64,000 nt of DNA, taken from contig NZ_CP033917.1 of NCBI RefSeq assembly GCF_003815655.1, forward strand, positions 1,240,001-1,304,000. The letters run 5' to 3'. Position 1 is the first letter of the stretch. Every line of letters starts with the position of its first letter. The stretch is from Chryseobacterium sp. G0201. GTDB taxonomy: Bacteria > Bacteroidota > Bacteroidia > Flavobacteriales > Weeksellaceae. Under the pieces are notes generated by a model that was not told where the DNA came from, ran no database searches, and was given only the letters and a program-made list of their open reading frames with translations. The position numbers were made by a program, and so were the translations under genes. This document shows positions 44,669-52,346 of this stretch, piece by piece.

Positions 44669-44726
44669 GTTGATAGTTGATAGTTGTCAGTCAAAATCCA
44701 TCAACCAACAACTATAACCTATCAAC
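44669..44726. repeat. Intercistronic hairpin inside the RtcB/PrfH operon
   Basis: Arms GTTGATAGTTGATAGTTGT (44669-44687) and ACAACTATAACCTATCAAC (44708-44726) pair with two mismatches across a 20-base loop. It lies between the rtcB stop and the next start and has no T-run, so RNA processing, stability control or a dispersed repeat are all possible. Confidence 0.7.
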
Positions 44727-44730
44727 CAGT

Positions 44731-46122
44731 TTATCTATCCATCCTCACAATTCTTGGTTGAAACGTCCCGAGGATATCAACCAATTCGCTTTGGGCATTC
44801 ATGACTTCGTTGATGTCTTTGTATGCCATTGGTGCTTCTTCGGTATTTCCGCCCATCAAAGTGACATTCTTTAATTTTAATTCTTTTTTGATGTCATTTT
44901 GAGTGAAAAGATTCCTGCATTCTCCTCTCGAAAAAGCCCTTCCTGCGCCGTGTGAAGCTGAATTCAACGAATCCGGATTTCCTTTTCCGCGAATGATGAA
45001 ACCTTTTGCCGTCATTGATCCGGGAATCATACCCAATTCATTTTCGTTAGCTGGAGTTGCGCCTTTTCTGTGAACGATCATTTCTCTTCCGTTGTGAATT
45101 TCTTTCCAGGCGAAATTGTGATGATTTTCAATTTTGGCTTTTACTCTGCCTCCGACCGCTTTCACCAATCTTCTGTGAATATCGTCGTGACAGGCCGAAG
45201 CGTAATCTCCTGCGAGATTCATCGCCGTCCAATATTCTAAACCGAGATGCGTGTTTAAATCCAGCCAGGCAAAGTTTTGCGCTTCTTTTGGCAATGGACA
45301 TTGTTCTGTTGCAACTCTTGAATAGTATTGAGCAATCTCAGCACCCAATCCACGCGACCCGCTGTGAGAAAGAATTCCGAGGTATTTTCCTTTTGGAAGT
45401 CCGATTTGCTCATCTTCTTCTGTAATTTCAACTTCCCCGAATTCTACAAAGTGGTTTCCTCCGCCGGAGCTTCCCATTTGTTTGATGGCTTTTCCTTTTA
45501 ATCTTTTCAAAATCGGGATCATATCAAAAGTATCTCTGTCGAAAATTTCATGCTCGACGTGAGATTTATGTGTTTCATACATCCCGAATTTGGTATGTTC
45601 GGCCAGCGCTTTTTCATATTTATCTCTTGCACCGTCCAGATATGAAATAGGAGTATCTAAAATACTGAGACTCATTCTGCAACCAATATCCATACCGACT
45701 CCGTAAGGAATTACCGCGTTTTCTACAGCTAAAACTCCACCTATCGGAAGTCCGTAACCGCTGTGAGCATCGGGCATCAAGGCGCCTTGAATTGCAATCG
45801 GCAGTTTCAATCCTGTGTATAATTGATTTTTTGCTTCATCCGAAATATTGTTTCCGAAAATATGGAAAGAAGTACGGTTGGTATTCAACATTCTTTTTTC
45901 AGTTTTCTTTGATGAAAGCAACGCTTCTGCGATTTGTCCGAAGGTTAAATCTTTTTCGAAATCTTCCGGATTGATCAGAATTTCTTTTAAAAGAGATTTC
46001 ACATGATGAATATTTTTTGTTGCAAAATTTCTTTTCATGACTTCCAAAGCGATGTTTACACTCTGATTGTTTGGATAGCCTATTTTTAATATATCTTTTC
46101 CTTTTAACTTTAAATTTCCCAT
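44731..46122 (-). CDS. rtcB: RtcB family RNA-splicing ligase (PrfH-associated)
   Basis: About 463 residues. RtcB joins RNA ends carrying 2',3'-cyclic phosphate or 3'-phosphate to 5'-OH ends with GTP and Mn. Core motifs: GVGMDIGCRMSL (metal ligands), MGSSGGGNHFVEF, LSHSGSRGLG, HHNFAWKE, and ASHGAGRAFSRGE with the histidine that becomes guanylylated (about residue 390). Linkage with prfH places it in the group that repairs ribosomes cleaved in 16S rRNA rather than general tRNA ligation. The ATG at 46122 is used because MGNLKLKGKDILKIGYPNNQ is a sensible start; it follows the preceding gene by 18 bp. Confidence 0.95.
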   Translation of the reverse strand: MGNLKLKGKDILKIGYPNNQSVNIALEVMKRNFATKNIHHVKSLLKEILINPEDFEKDLTFGQIAEALLSSKKTEKRMLNTNRTSFHIFGNNISDEAKNQLYTGLKLPIAIQGALMPDAHSGYGLPIGGVLAVENAVIPYGVGMDIGCRMSLSILDTPISYLDGARDKYEKALAEHTKFGMYETHKSHVEHEIFDRDTFDMIPILKRLKGKAIKQMGSSGGGNHFVEFGEVEITEEDEQIGLPKGKYLGILSHSGSRGLGAEIAQYYSRVATEQCPLPKEAQNFAWLDLNTHLGLEYWTAMNLAGDYASACHDDIHRRLVKAVGGRVKAKIENHHNFAWKEIHNGREMIVHRKGATPANENELGMIPGSMTAKGFIIRGKGNPDSLNSASHGAGRAFSRGECRNLFTQNDIKKELKLKNVTLMGGNTEEAPMAYKDINEVMNAQSELVDILGTFQPRIVRMDR

Positions 46123-46140
46123 TGTTCTTGTTTTAAACAT

Positions 46141-46890
46141 TTAGCGGACGCATTCGTCCATAAAATAATCTGCAAACTCTGTTGCTGATATTTTTTTGTA
46201 GTGAAAGTATTTTCTACTCTCGATAAGATCAATTTTTTCATCTTCATATCTTAATTTTCCCAATCCTCCATTTATTTTTTTACAAATAATTCCTTCAATT
46301 TTATGTTGTTTTAAATATGATTCTAATGCTTCATATTCTTTTTCCAATTCTGAATTTAAAGGTTTGTAATGAGTGATCATATAAGGCTTTACTTGTAAAG
46401 TAAACCTCCATGGCTCGATGAATTCGTAATAAACGTTGTATCTTTTTCTGAACGGATTGTATTCTTCCCTTTTCAGAAAGTATTGTTTTTCTCTGGTCGT
46501 CAATCCTAACTTTGGATCATTCCATTGATATGGTAAAAGATGACCGAGCTTTTGATCTCTTACTACATATATTTTTCTTCCGAACTTTCTTTTCTTCTTT
46601 AAGAATTTTCGGGTTTCAGAATACATGTAGGTATTGATTTTCGCAAGAATTCCTTCAAAAAATTCTCCGTCTTTAGCTCTTTTCACATCATCTCTTACGA
46701 CAAAGAATCTTACAAATCCCTTTTGATAAGGTTTTTCCAATGGAATCAATGGAATATTTCTTCTTAATTCCCACAGTTCTCTACTACGTTTATACTTTTT
46801 TCTTATCTGTTTTTCTACATCTTTTCTACTTGTTCTTTTTTTGCTTCTCAGACTTCTTAATCTTGAAAACAGAAGGTTATTATTTTCCAT
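46141..46890 (-). CDS. Basic protein of unknown function, first gene of the RtcB/PrfH operon
   Basis: A 249-residue soluble protein with a very basic N-terminal part (SLRSKKRTSRKDVEKQIRKK) followed by an aromatic and charged mixed region (KPYQKGFVRFFVVRDDVKRA; VYYEFIEPWRFTLQVKPYMI). No known domain is recognised. The charge pattern suggests nucleic-acid or ribosome binding. It lies 18 bp upstream of rtcB on the same strand and is probably cotranscribed, which makes it a candidate accessory factor in RNA or ribosome repair. Confidence 0.7.
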   Translation of the reverse strand: MENNNLLFSRLRSLRSKKRTSRKDVEKQIRKKYKRSRELWELRRNIPLIPLEKPYQKGFVRFFVVRDDVKRAKDGEFFEGILAKINTYMYSETRKFLKKKRKFGRKIYVVRDQKLGHLLPYQWNDPKLGLTTREKQYFLKREEYNPFRKRYNVYYEFIEPWRFTLQVKPYMITHYKPLNSELEKEYEALESYLKQHKIEGIICKKINGGLGKLRYEDEKIDLIESRKYFHYKKISATEFADYFMDECVR

Positions 46891-46953
46891 TAATTATAGA
46901 TATTAGAGGTGAGGTATGGAAGTTTGATTTCTATACGCCACATTAAATCTTTG

Positions 46954-46973
46954 TCAACTAATATTTTAGTTGA
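46954..46973. promoter_or_regulatory. Palindrome upstream of the RtcB/PrfH operon
   Basis: Perfect arms TCAACTAA and TTAGTTGA flank TATT, about 65-85 bases before the first gene. On the minus strand it overlaps TTGACA, which is followed 16 bases later by TATAGA. This could be an operator overlapping a promoter; the match to the Bacteroidetes -7 box is poor, so confidence is low. Confidence 0.4.
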
Positions 46974-46982
46974 TGGATTTTT

Positions 46983-47016
46983 CAAACCTCATAGGTTTTT
47001 GAAACCTGTGAGGTTT
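46983..47016. repeat. Imperfect inverted repeat AAACCTCA..TGAGGTTT
   Basis: The sequence CAAACCTCATAGGTTT followed by GAAACCTGTGAGGTTTA forms a long near-perfect hairpin with a very short loop. It lies at the start of a non-coding 600-bp stretch and resembles dispersed palindromic repeats. Confidence 0.6.
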
Positions 47017-47029
47017 ATTGGCAGAGCGT

Positions 47030-47130
47030 TATCATTAGCCCCGATTGCAGCGACATCCTTTTTTTTGCGATGGCTTGAAAAAAAGCGATGGCAAAAAAGA
47101 TATAGCGGAAAGCGGGAAACAGCTCCTAAA
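47030..47130. repeat. Dispersed-type intergenic repeat with long imperfect inverted arms
   Basis: The left part (TAGCCCCGATTGCAGCGAC then ATCCTTTTTTTTGC) is roughly complementary to the right part (GCAAAAAAGATATAGCGG then AAAGCGGGAAACAGCT). I associate this sequence style with a common intergenic element of Chryseobacterium genomes, but that is recollection. A 76-codon open frame across it is not credible as a gene. Confidence 0.5.
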
Positions 47131-47184
47131 TTTTATTAAAAATGATTTCGGGGAAACTTGAAGTTTGAATTATTGCGCAATAAA

Positions 47185-47212
47185 AAACCCGAAATCCTAC
47201 GACTTCGGGTTT
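47185..47212 (-). terminator. Terminator of the 25-codon transcription unit
   Basis: Arms AAACCCGAA/TTCGGGTTT with a 10-base loop; on the minus strand the hairpin is followed by TTTATTGCGC after an uninterrupted T stretch. It starts about 23 bases after the small ORF stop. Confidence 0.8.
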
Positions 47213-47235
47213 TGATATATCATTGTACTGTTATT

Positions 47236-47313
47236 CTAAGAGTGTACCAAACCACGAAGCCTTACCACCATAAGTGGCAAACCGAAAGGAGAATTATGAT
47301 CTAATTTGAACAT
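47236..47313 (-). CDS. Small open reading frame (25 aa) with its own promoter and terminator
   Basis: The ORF begins ATG-TTC-AAA-TTA-GAT and encodes MFKLDHNSPFGLP followed by LMVVRLRGLVHS. It lies between a strong Bacteroidetes promoter (47356-47383) and a hairpin terminator (47185-47212), giving a predicted RNA of about 165 nt. A 7-bp inverted repeat (ACGAAGC on one side of the start, GCTTCGT inside the ORF; plus-strand 47315-47321 and 47254-47260) could fold over the start codon. It may be a small protein, a leader peptide or a regulatory RNA. Coding status is unproven. Confidence 0.45.
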   Translation of the reverse strand: MFKLDHNSPFGLPLMVVRLRGLVHS

Positions 47314-47355
47314 TGCTTCGTTGTTTTTTAATTGGTTAAACTTTATTTTATGGTG

Positions 47356-47383
47356 CAAATATATAAAAATTCTTGAAAATCAA
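47356..47383 (-). promoter_or_regulatory. Bacteroidetes promoter of the 25-codon unit
   Basis: On the minus strand TTG (47381-47383) is followed after 17 bases by TATATTTG (47356-47363), an exact -33/-7 pair. A palindrome TCTTGAAAATCAAGA at 47371-47385 overlaps the -33 side and might be an operator. Confidence 0.75.
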
Positions 47384-47465
47384 GATTTTATTTTTATTTT
47401 TTTGATATTTAACTGTAAATAAATCTCTTTCAGATGAAATTTCATTCTCCTTACTTACAAAAGAG

Positions 47466-47473
47466 TATATTTG
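47466..47473 (+). promoter_or_regulatory. -7 box of the DUF4836 gene
   Basis: TATATTTG, an exact TAnnTTTG match, lies 19 bases before the ATG at 47493. A TTG at -33 is not seen. Confidence 0.55.
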
Positions 47474-47492
47474 TTTTCTTATACCAAAAACT

Positions 47493-48947
47493 ATGAAAAA
47501 CACTTTATTGAGAACGTTATTTTACGTATTCGCAGTCGCGATCCTATTTTCCTGTAATTCTAACAAAAACAGTGATATCCTGAATTATACTACTGATGCA
47601 ACATTAGGATTATCAAGAGTAAATCTTAACACAATTTCGGATAAAATTCCTGTTGAGAAGATATTGAAAGAAAAGAAAGATCTAAAAGAAGAGGAAAAAT
47701 TCTTCTTACAATTAGTCAGCAAACCTAAAGAATCGGGTATTAATATTGACAAACCCCTTTATTTTATCGTCGATCAGGGAAAATCAACTTATGATCCAGA
47801 TGTAAAAGCTTTTTTCTGGGTTGATGACAAGGTGAAATTCCAAAAAAGTATGTCTGATCTTACCAAGAGTAAAGTTACAATCGACAAGAAAGATTACATC
47901 TATGTAGACGGCAAATTAAGCGGAAGCATAAAAGGCGATATGACCATCGTAACAACCGATAAGAAATATAACCCTTATGCTGGTTACGATTATATGAATA
48001 CACCAGGTCTTGATACTTCTTCTACACTTAATGAAAAATATTTCACAGATTTCTGGAGCCGTAAAGGAACTTCAAATTCTGCGATAAAAGATCAGGTAGA
48101 TCAATCTTTGGTTGGTGATAAAGACGTGAGCGGATGGGTAAATCTTGCAGCTGTTGCAAGCTATGCATCAAAAGGTTACATCGAAACGCTTGCTGTGAAT
48201 AAATTAATAAAAGATTCAGGAATTGGTTTCGATTTTAATTTTGACAAAGGGAAATCTGAAATGGATACCAAAACTTTCTTCAACGCAGATATGAAGAAAA
48301 TTGTTGAAAAATATTACAATAAAAACGAGATCAATTACGACTTGGTAAAAAATGTAGAACTTGATAATGCTAAATCTTTCTCTATCGGATTTTTCAGTTT
48401 AGATTTTATGAAATATCTGATTAAAGAAGCAGGTTTTGAGGCTACGATCAATCATTATTTATCTTCAACCGACAAAACGTTGGAAGACATTACTTCTACT
48501 TTCACGGGAGATTATGCATTTGTAGATTTCAAATCTCTTCCTGCTGATTCTATGGATTATTACAGAACAAAAAATGCAGTGGTTTTAGGATTTAATCCTA
48601 AGAAAAAGGCTGATCTTACTTCTTTGTTGGCTGGCCCTCTAGGTCAGAGCAAAAAATATATGATCACTGATAATCAGGTAATTTTCTCTGAAGACAATAA
48701 TGTAATTTATCAGTTCCAAAATAAAAAGGCAGGAAAAAATGCTAAGCTTGATAAAAAATCAGGTGTTACCGCTTATTCTTGGTCAGACGGTAAAGAATAC
48801 AATACCAACAAAGAAAAACCTTCGGTGAAGATCATAGATATGGTCAACGAAACTAAAGAAGACGGCGGAAACATGGTTTCTAAAACCGTATTTACTTTAG
48901 ACAAAAAAGATGAAAACGCATTGTATTATTTGATAATGAATGGATAA
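47493..48947 (+). CDS. DUF4836 family lipoprotein
   Basis: The 484-residue protein has a lipoprotein signal (TLFYVFAVAILFSCNSN). The body matches the Bacteroidota DUF4836 family in length and style (ARVNLN-type start LGLSRVNLNTISDKIPVEKI, and VEKYYNKNEINYDLVKNVEL). Function is unknown. Its last 8 bases overlap the start of the ABC ATPase gene, so it probably belongs to a three-gene operon with an ABC ATPase and permease and might be a substrate-interacting or accessory lipoprotein of that system. Confidence 0.82.
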   Translation: MKNTLLRTLFYVFAVAILFSCNSNKNSDILNYTTDATLGLSRVNLNTISDKIPVEKILKEKKDLKEEEKFFLQLVSKPKESGINIDKPLYFIVDQGKSTYDPDVKAFFWVDDKVKFQKSMSDLTKSKVTIDKKDYIYVDGKLSGSIKGDMTIVTTDKKYNPYAGYDYMNTPGLDTSSTLNEKYFTDFWSRKGTSNSAIKDQVDQSLVGDKDVSGWVNLAAVASYASKGYIETLAVNKLIKDSGIGFDFNFDKGKSEMDTKTFFNADMKKIVEKYYNKNEINYDLVKNVELDNAKSFSIGFFSLDFMKYLIKEAGFEATINHYLSSTDKTLEDITSTFTGDYAFVDFKSLPADSMDYYRTKNAVVLGFNPKKKADLTSLLAGPLGQSKKYMITDNQVIFSEDNNVIYQFQNKKAGKNAKLDKKSGVTAYSWSDGKEYNTNKEKPSVKIIDMVNETKEDGGNMVSKTVFTLDKKDENALYYLIMNG

Positions 48948-49587
48948 TATTGTTTTAGAAAATATTTCTCCTAAATATTTCACTCCCAAAGATTTGGAAC
49001 AGTCACAGATCTGGAAAAAGAATATCACTTTCCAGAAAGGGAAGAAATTCCTGATTGTTGCGCCTTCCGGGAGTGGAAAATCTACCTTGGCAACTGCAAT
49101 TCTAGGCACGCATTTTCAGTATGAAGGTAATATAAAATACGATCAGCAGATTGTAAAGAACCTTCATCTTGAGAAGATTGTAGAAAACAGAAAAGAAGGC
49201 GTAAGTCTGCTGTTTCAGGACGTGAGATTGATTAAAGATCTTACGATTTCTGAGAATATTCTGTTGCGTGTTTTTAATCAGGATCGAAAAAAATTCATTC
49301 CGCTTATGGAAGAATATGCATCAAGATTAGGAGTTGAAAGCTTATTAAACAAGAAAGCAGAAAACTGCTCGTATGGAGAAAGACAAAGAAGCGCAATCGT
49401 GAGAAGTTTAGTGAATCCTACCGATTTTCTGATCTACGACGAATGTTTCAGTCACCTGGATATGGAGAACAAAAAGATTGCTTTTTCATTAATTAATGAA
49501 GTGTCTCAAAAAAACGGAAGTTCAGTTTTATTTTTTGAACTGAATGAATTCCCTTTTGAGCATGATTATCAAATTCTTCATTTATAA
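48940..49587 (+). CDS. ABC transporter ATP-binding protein
   Basis: The 215-residue ATPase has Walker A APSGSGKST near residue 45-53, Q-loop LLFQDVRLIKDLTISENI, an atypical signature NCSYGERQRSAIVRSL in place of LSGGQ, and Walker B FLIYDECFSHLD. The size and motifs fit the LolD/MacB group of ATPases that power extracytoplasmic permeases. The usual H-loop histidine appears replaced near the end (VLFFELNEFPFEHDYQIL), which would weaken turnover and deserves a check. It overlaps the DUF4836 gene and lies 4 bp upstream of the permease. Confidence 0.88.
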   Translation: MDNIVLENISPKYFTPKDLEQSQIWKKNITFQKGKKFLIVAPSGSGKSTLATAILGTHFQYEGNIKYDQQIVKNLHLEKIVENRKEGVSLLFQDVRLIKDLTISENILLRVFNQDRKKFIPLMEEYASRLGVESLLNKKAENCSYGERQRSAIVRSLVNPTDFLIYDECFSHLDMENKKIAFSLINEVSQKNGSSVLFFELNEFPFEHDYQILHL

Positions 49588-49591
49588 GCTT

Positions 49592-50752
49592 ATGAAGAAA
49601 ATTTTTAACTCAATCATATTGTACGCAGGGTTGTTTATTGCATTCATTCTTGTGATTTCGTGTCTGCAACTGTACGAAAACGCCAACAGACTTTTCGGAA
49701 GCAAAAGCAGTGACAGTAATTATTGGCTGACTTTCAGTAAAAAATTGACGCCTGATAATATAGGAAGAAAAGAACTTCTCGGTTTTAATGAAAACGATAT
49801 TGCAAAACTTAAAAAATGGTCTGAAATAAAGACCGTTTATCCGTTTTCTGCGAACGAATTTAAGGCTTCTGCAAACGGCGGCGATTTTATTCCTTTTTAT
49901 ACTGATCTTTATTTTGAAGGATTGGATCTAAAAGCGATTGATATTCCGTTGACAGATGATGAATTTCAGGTGAAAGGAGATGTAATTCCGATCATTATTT
50001 CAAGGGAATATCTGAATCTTTACAATTATGGATTTGCTTTAAATCAAGGACTTCCACAAATTTCAGAAGATTTTGCCAAGAAAATCGAGATCAATATTAA
50101 TATAGTCGTTAACAAACAGAACAAGACGTATAAAGGAAGAATGGTTGGACTTTCAGATCGAATTCATTCCGTTTTAATTCCGAAAAAATTCCTTGATTCT
50201 TTGAATTTAGCTGAAAACCCTCAACTTGCGAATCAACCTAAAATCTACAACAGGGTTTTGGTTCAGGTGAAAGATTCGGGAGATGAAGGTTTGATCTCAA
50301 AAATGAAAGAAAACAATTACGAATCTAATCAGGAAAGTCTGCGCTCTGCCAAGATAAAATCTAAACTTTTCCTTGTTTTAAAGGCGATTGCCATATTAGG
50401 TATTTTCATTTTTGCTTTGTGCCTTTACATTATTGTTAGCTTTATCAAAATTCAGTTTTTAGAAAAACAAGAAGAAGTTTCCATTAAAAATAGCTTGGGA
50501 TATTCTCCGAAAAAGATGGTGAGTGACATCAGCAAACGTTTCAGCATTAACTTAATGATTGTCTTAGCTTTAAGTTTAATTTTAATAGCTGCCGGACAAT
50601 ATTTTCTGGCGAAATCCAGTGTATCGAACGGATTGTTATCAATCTATATTAATCCTTGGCTTTGGACAGCCATTATTATTATTCCGATATTGGTTTATTT
50701 CTTTGTGAAAGAATTGATTTACCGATGGTTGCTCCGTTCATGGAAAATATAG
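49592..50752 (+). CDS. MacB/FtsX-type ABC transporter permease
   Basis: About 386 residues. There is one N-terminal transmembrane helix (residues about 7-27, SIILYAGLFIAFILVISCLQ), a large periplasmic domain (about 30-255), and three C-terminal helices (LVLKAIAILGIFIFALCLYI, LMIVLALSLILIAAGQYFLA, PWLWTAIIIIPILVYFFV). The coupling region KQEEVSIKNSLGYSPKKMVS between the second and third helices is typical of FtsX-like permeases. These couple ATP hydrolysis to work on envelope lipoproteins or peptides. The ATG at 49592 is 4 bp after the ATPase stop; a longer frame would overlap it. Substrate unknown. Confidence 0.82.
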   Translation: MKKIFNSIILYAGLFIAFILVISCLQLYENANRLFGSKSSDSNYWLTFSKKLTPDNIGRKELLGFNENDIAKLKKWSEIKTVYPFSANEFKASANGGDFIPFYTDLYFEGLDLKAIDIPLTDDEFQVKGDVIPIIISREYLNLYNYGFALNQGLPQISEDFAKKIEININIVVNKQNKTYKGRMVGLSDRIHSVLIPKKFLDSLNLAENPQLANQPKIYNRVLVQVKDSGDEGLISKMKENNYESNQESLRSAKIKSKLFLVLKAIAILGIFIFALCLYIIVSFIKIQFLEKQEEVSIKNSLGYSPKKMVSDISKRFSINLMIVLALSLILIAAGQYFLAKSSVSNGLLSIYINPWLWTAIIIIPILVYFFVKELIYRWLLRSWKI

Positions 50753-50759
50753 AATAAAC

Positions 50760-50790
50760 AAATGGCTATCAATTTTGGTAGTCATTTTTC
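50760..50790 (+). terminator. Terminator between the permease and M28 peptidase genes
   Basis: Arms AATGGCTATCAA and TTGGTAGTCATT pair with wobble positions and are followed by TTTCTTTATTTT on the plus strand. The two genes converge here. Confidence 0.6.
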
Positions 50791-50791
50791 T

Positions 50792-51772
50792 TTATTTTAA
50801 ATGAATTAAGCTGAGGAAAATCCCGTCAATCACTTTTGTCATTCTCTTTAGATCCAATGTTTCCAATGTGTCTGTTGGTTGATGATAATTTTTATTTCTG
50901 AAAAAAGAAGTATCGGTGATCATCATAGCGGAATAGCCAAACTTCCAATAGTTTAAATGATCGGAATAATCGATTCCGGTCACAAATTTTGGAGCAGAAA
51001 AGGTTTGTGTTTTGACTTGATTGGAATCTTTAAATTCTTCAATAAAATTTTTCACGAAATTTCCTGCTCCAATTTTTCTAACCAAAGTAATATAATCTCC
51101 TTTATTTCCATACACCCAAGAAAGAATTCCCAAAGGATAATCCTGAGAATTTTCTTCGTCTTTAAAATATCCTATCATTTCTACGCTTGCCATTCCGTAC
51201 ACATCAATATTGTTGTCTTTCAGATATTTTGCATGAACATAACTGCCCATATTTTCTGTTCTGAAATATGGTGGTTCTTCCAAAGTGTACGCTATCAAAT
51301 CTATTCTGTAATTGAGTTTTTGCTCTTTAAGCATTCTTGCCAATTCCAGCAATGCTGTAACCCCAGTTGCATTATCATCCGCTCCCTGCTGATCTCCGCA
51401 GACATCATAATGAGCTCCAATAATGATTCTTTTTTTATTTTCTGTACCGAAAGAGCAGATTACATTTTTATATGTTTCTTCTCCGACTTTATATTCTTGA
51501 AAACTCGTACTATCGCTGTATTTATTGAAGTTTTGATGAATATATTCCGCAATGGTATTGAGCTGATTTAGATTTTTATAGTTACGGAATTCTGGAGTTT
51601 TCGTAAATGCCGTTAAATGTTCTTTAACCAAATTTACATCAGCTGGAACAGGTGATTTTTCCGGTAATTGTTTTCCTATAAAAGAATTAAAAAGAAAAAT
51701 TCCTATAAAAAATAAACCCACGAAAAGAATAATTTTTCTCTTCGTGGGTTTTAGTATGTTTTTAAGATTCAT
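50792..51772 (-). CDS. M28 family metallopeptidase
   Basis: The 326-residue protein has an N-terminal signal anchor (ILFVGLFFIGIFLFNSFIG) and an M28 dinuclear zinc peptidase domain. Zinc ligands are seen in IIGAHYDVCGDQQGADDNAT (His and Asp) and the catalytic Glu in IAYTLEEPPYF. Further ligands are in VEMIGYFKD and a C-terminal His in FFRNKNYHQPTDTLET. Such enzymes remove N-terminal residues from peptides or cyclise glutamine in related QC enzymes, so an aminopeptidase or a glutaminyl cyclase-like role are both possible. It would face the periplasm. Confidence 0.88.
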   Translation of the reverse strand: MNLKNILKPTKRKIILFVGLFFIGIFLFNSFIGKQLPEKSPVPADVNLVKEHLTAFTKTPEFRNYKNLNQLNTIAEYIHQNFNKYSDSTSFQEYKVGEETYKNVICSFGTENKKRIIIGAHYDVCGDQQGADDNATGVTALLELARMLKEQKLNYRIDLIAYTLEEPPYFRTENMGSYVHAKYLKDNNIDVYGMASVEMIGYFKDEENSQDYPLGILSWVYGNKGDYITLVRKIGAGNFVKNFIEEFKDSNQVKTQTFSAPKFVTGIDYSDHLNYWKFGYSAMMITDTSFFRNKNYHQPTDTLETLDLKRMTKVIDGIFLSLIHLK

Positions 51773-51788
51773 TTTATATTGTGGTCAT

Positions 51789-52280
51789 TTAATCTTTTGA
51801 ACCAAGATCATCCATCGTATCATCCATTCCTTTGCTGCTTGGGCGGTAAATTCTTTCAGGATCAAGGAAATAGACATCATGTTTTGCCTTTGCAATGATC
51901 CCATTATATTTTTCTTGAGACATTCCCTCAGGTGCTTGAGATTCAGGTTCATTTCCGTGAACTTCAACTGCTCCTTTTGCATTGAGAATTGTCTTTGCTT
52001 TGTGAGCTTCTTCGAGGTTATCTGCGTACACAATAACATTACTTTTTCCTACGCTATGTTTGCTGTAAGCATCCAATAACTCTACATCCTGAGCAAAAAC
52101 ATAGTCCCAAAAACTTCTTGTCTTTACATCTTCCTTATAATCATGATGTGATGATTCATCTTCTAATTTGGATTTTGAAACAATGATATTTGCATCGTTA
52201 AAACCCTGATCTCTTAAATCTTTTTTAATTTCCTCTGTGTTTACAGTTGCAGGAAATACTGAAATTACTGTATAAGCCAT
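51789..52280 (-). CDS. Hypothetical protein, possible general-stress type
   Basis: The 163-residue soluble protein starts MAYTVISVFPATVNTEEIKK and has two alpha/beta elements: about 5-35 (DLRDQGFNDANIIV) and 80-100 (NVIVYADNLEEAHKAKTIL). This resembles a general-stress/YflT-like ferredoxin-type fold that binds neither metal nor nucleotide by visible motif. The C-terminal region is acidic and polar (DTMDDLGSKD). I do not assign a function. It is a single gene between the M28 peptidase and the methylmalonyl-CoA mutase on the same strand. Confidence 0.6.
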   Translation of the reverse strand: MAYTVISVFPATVNTEEIKKDLRDQGFNDANIIVSKSKLEDESSHHDYKEDVKTRSFWDYVFAQDVELLDAYSKHSVGKSNVIVYADNLEEAHKAKTILNAKGAVEVHGNEPESQAPEGMSQEKYNGIIAKAKHDVYFLDPERIYRPSSKGMDDTMDDLGSKD

Positions 52281-52346
52281 AATATTTTGTTTTGGTTATG
52301 GTCTACAATACAAATGCTATGCAACTTATACTTTATAATAGTTAAT

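Noticed and set aside
46909..47139. 76-codon plus-strand open frame
   Set aside because: It covers two palindromic repeats (46983-47016 and 47030-47130), which explain the open frame; no promoter box lies in front of it.
46891..47492. RtcR/sigma-54 type regulation of rtcB
   Set aside because: No TGGCAC-N5-TTGC element and no RtcR-like activator gene in the window.
51785..52039. 84-codon minus-strand frame overlapping the 163-residue gene
   Set aside because: It is a +1 frame of the larger gene, which has better codon use and a plausible start.
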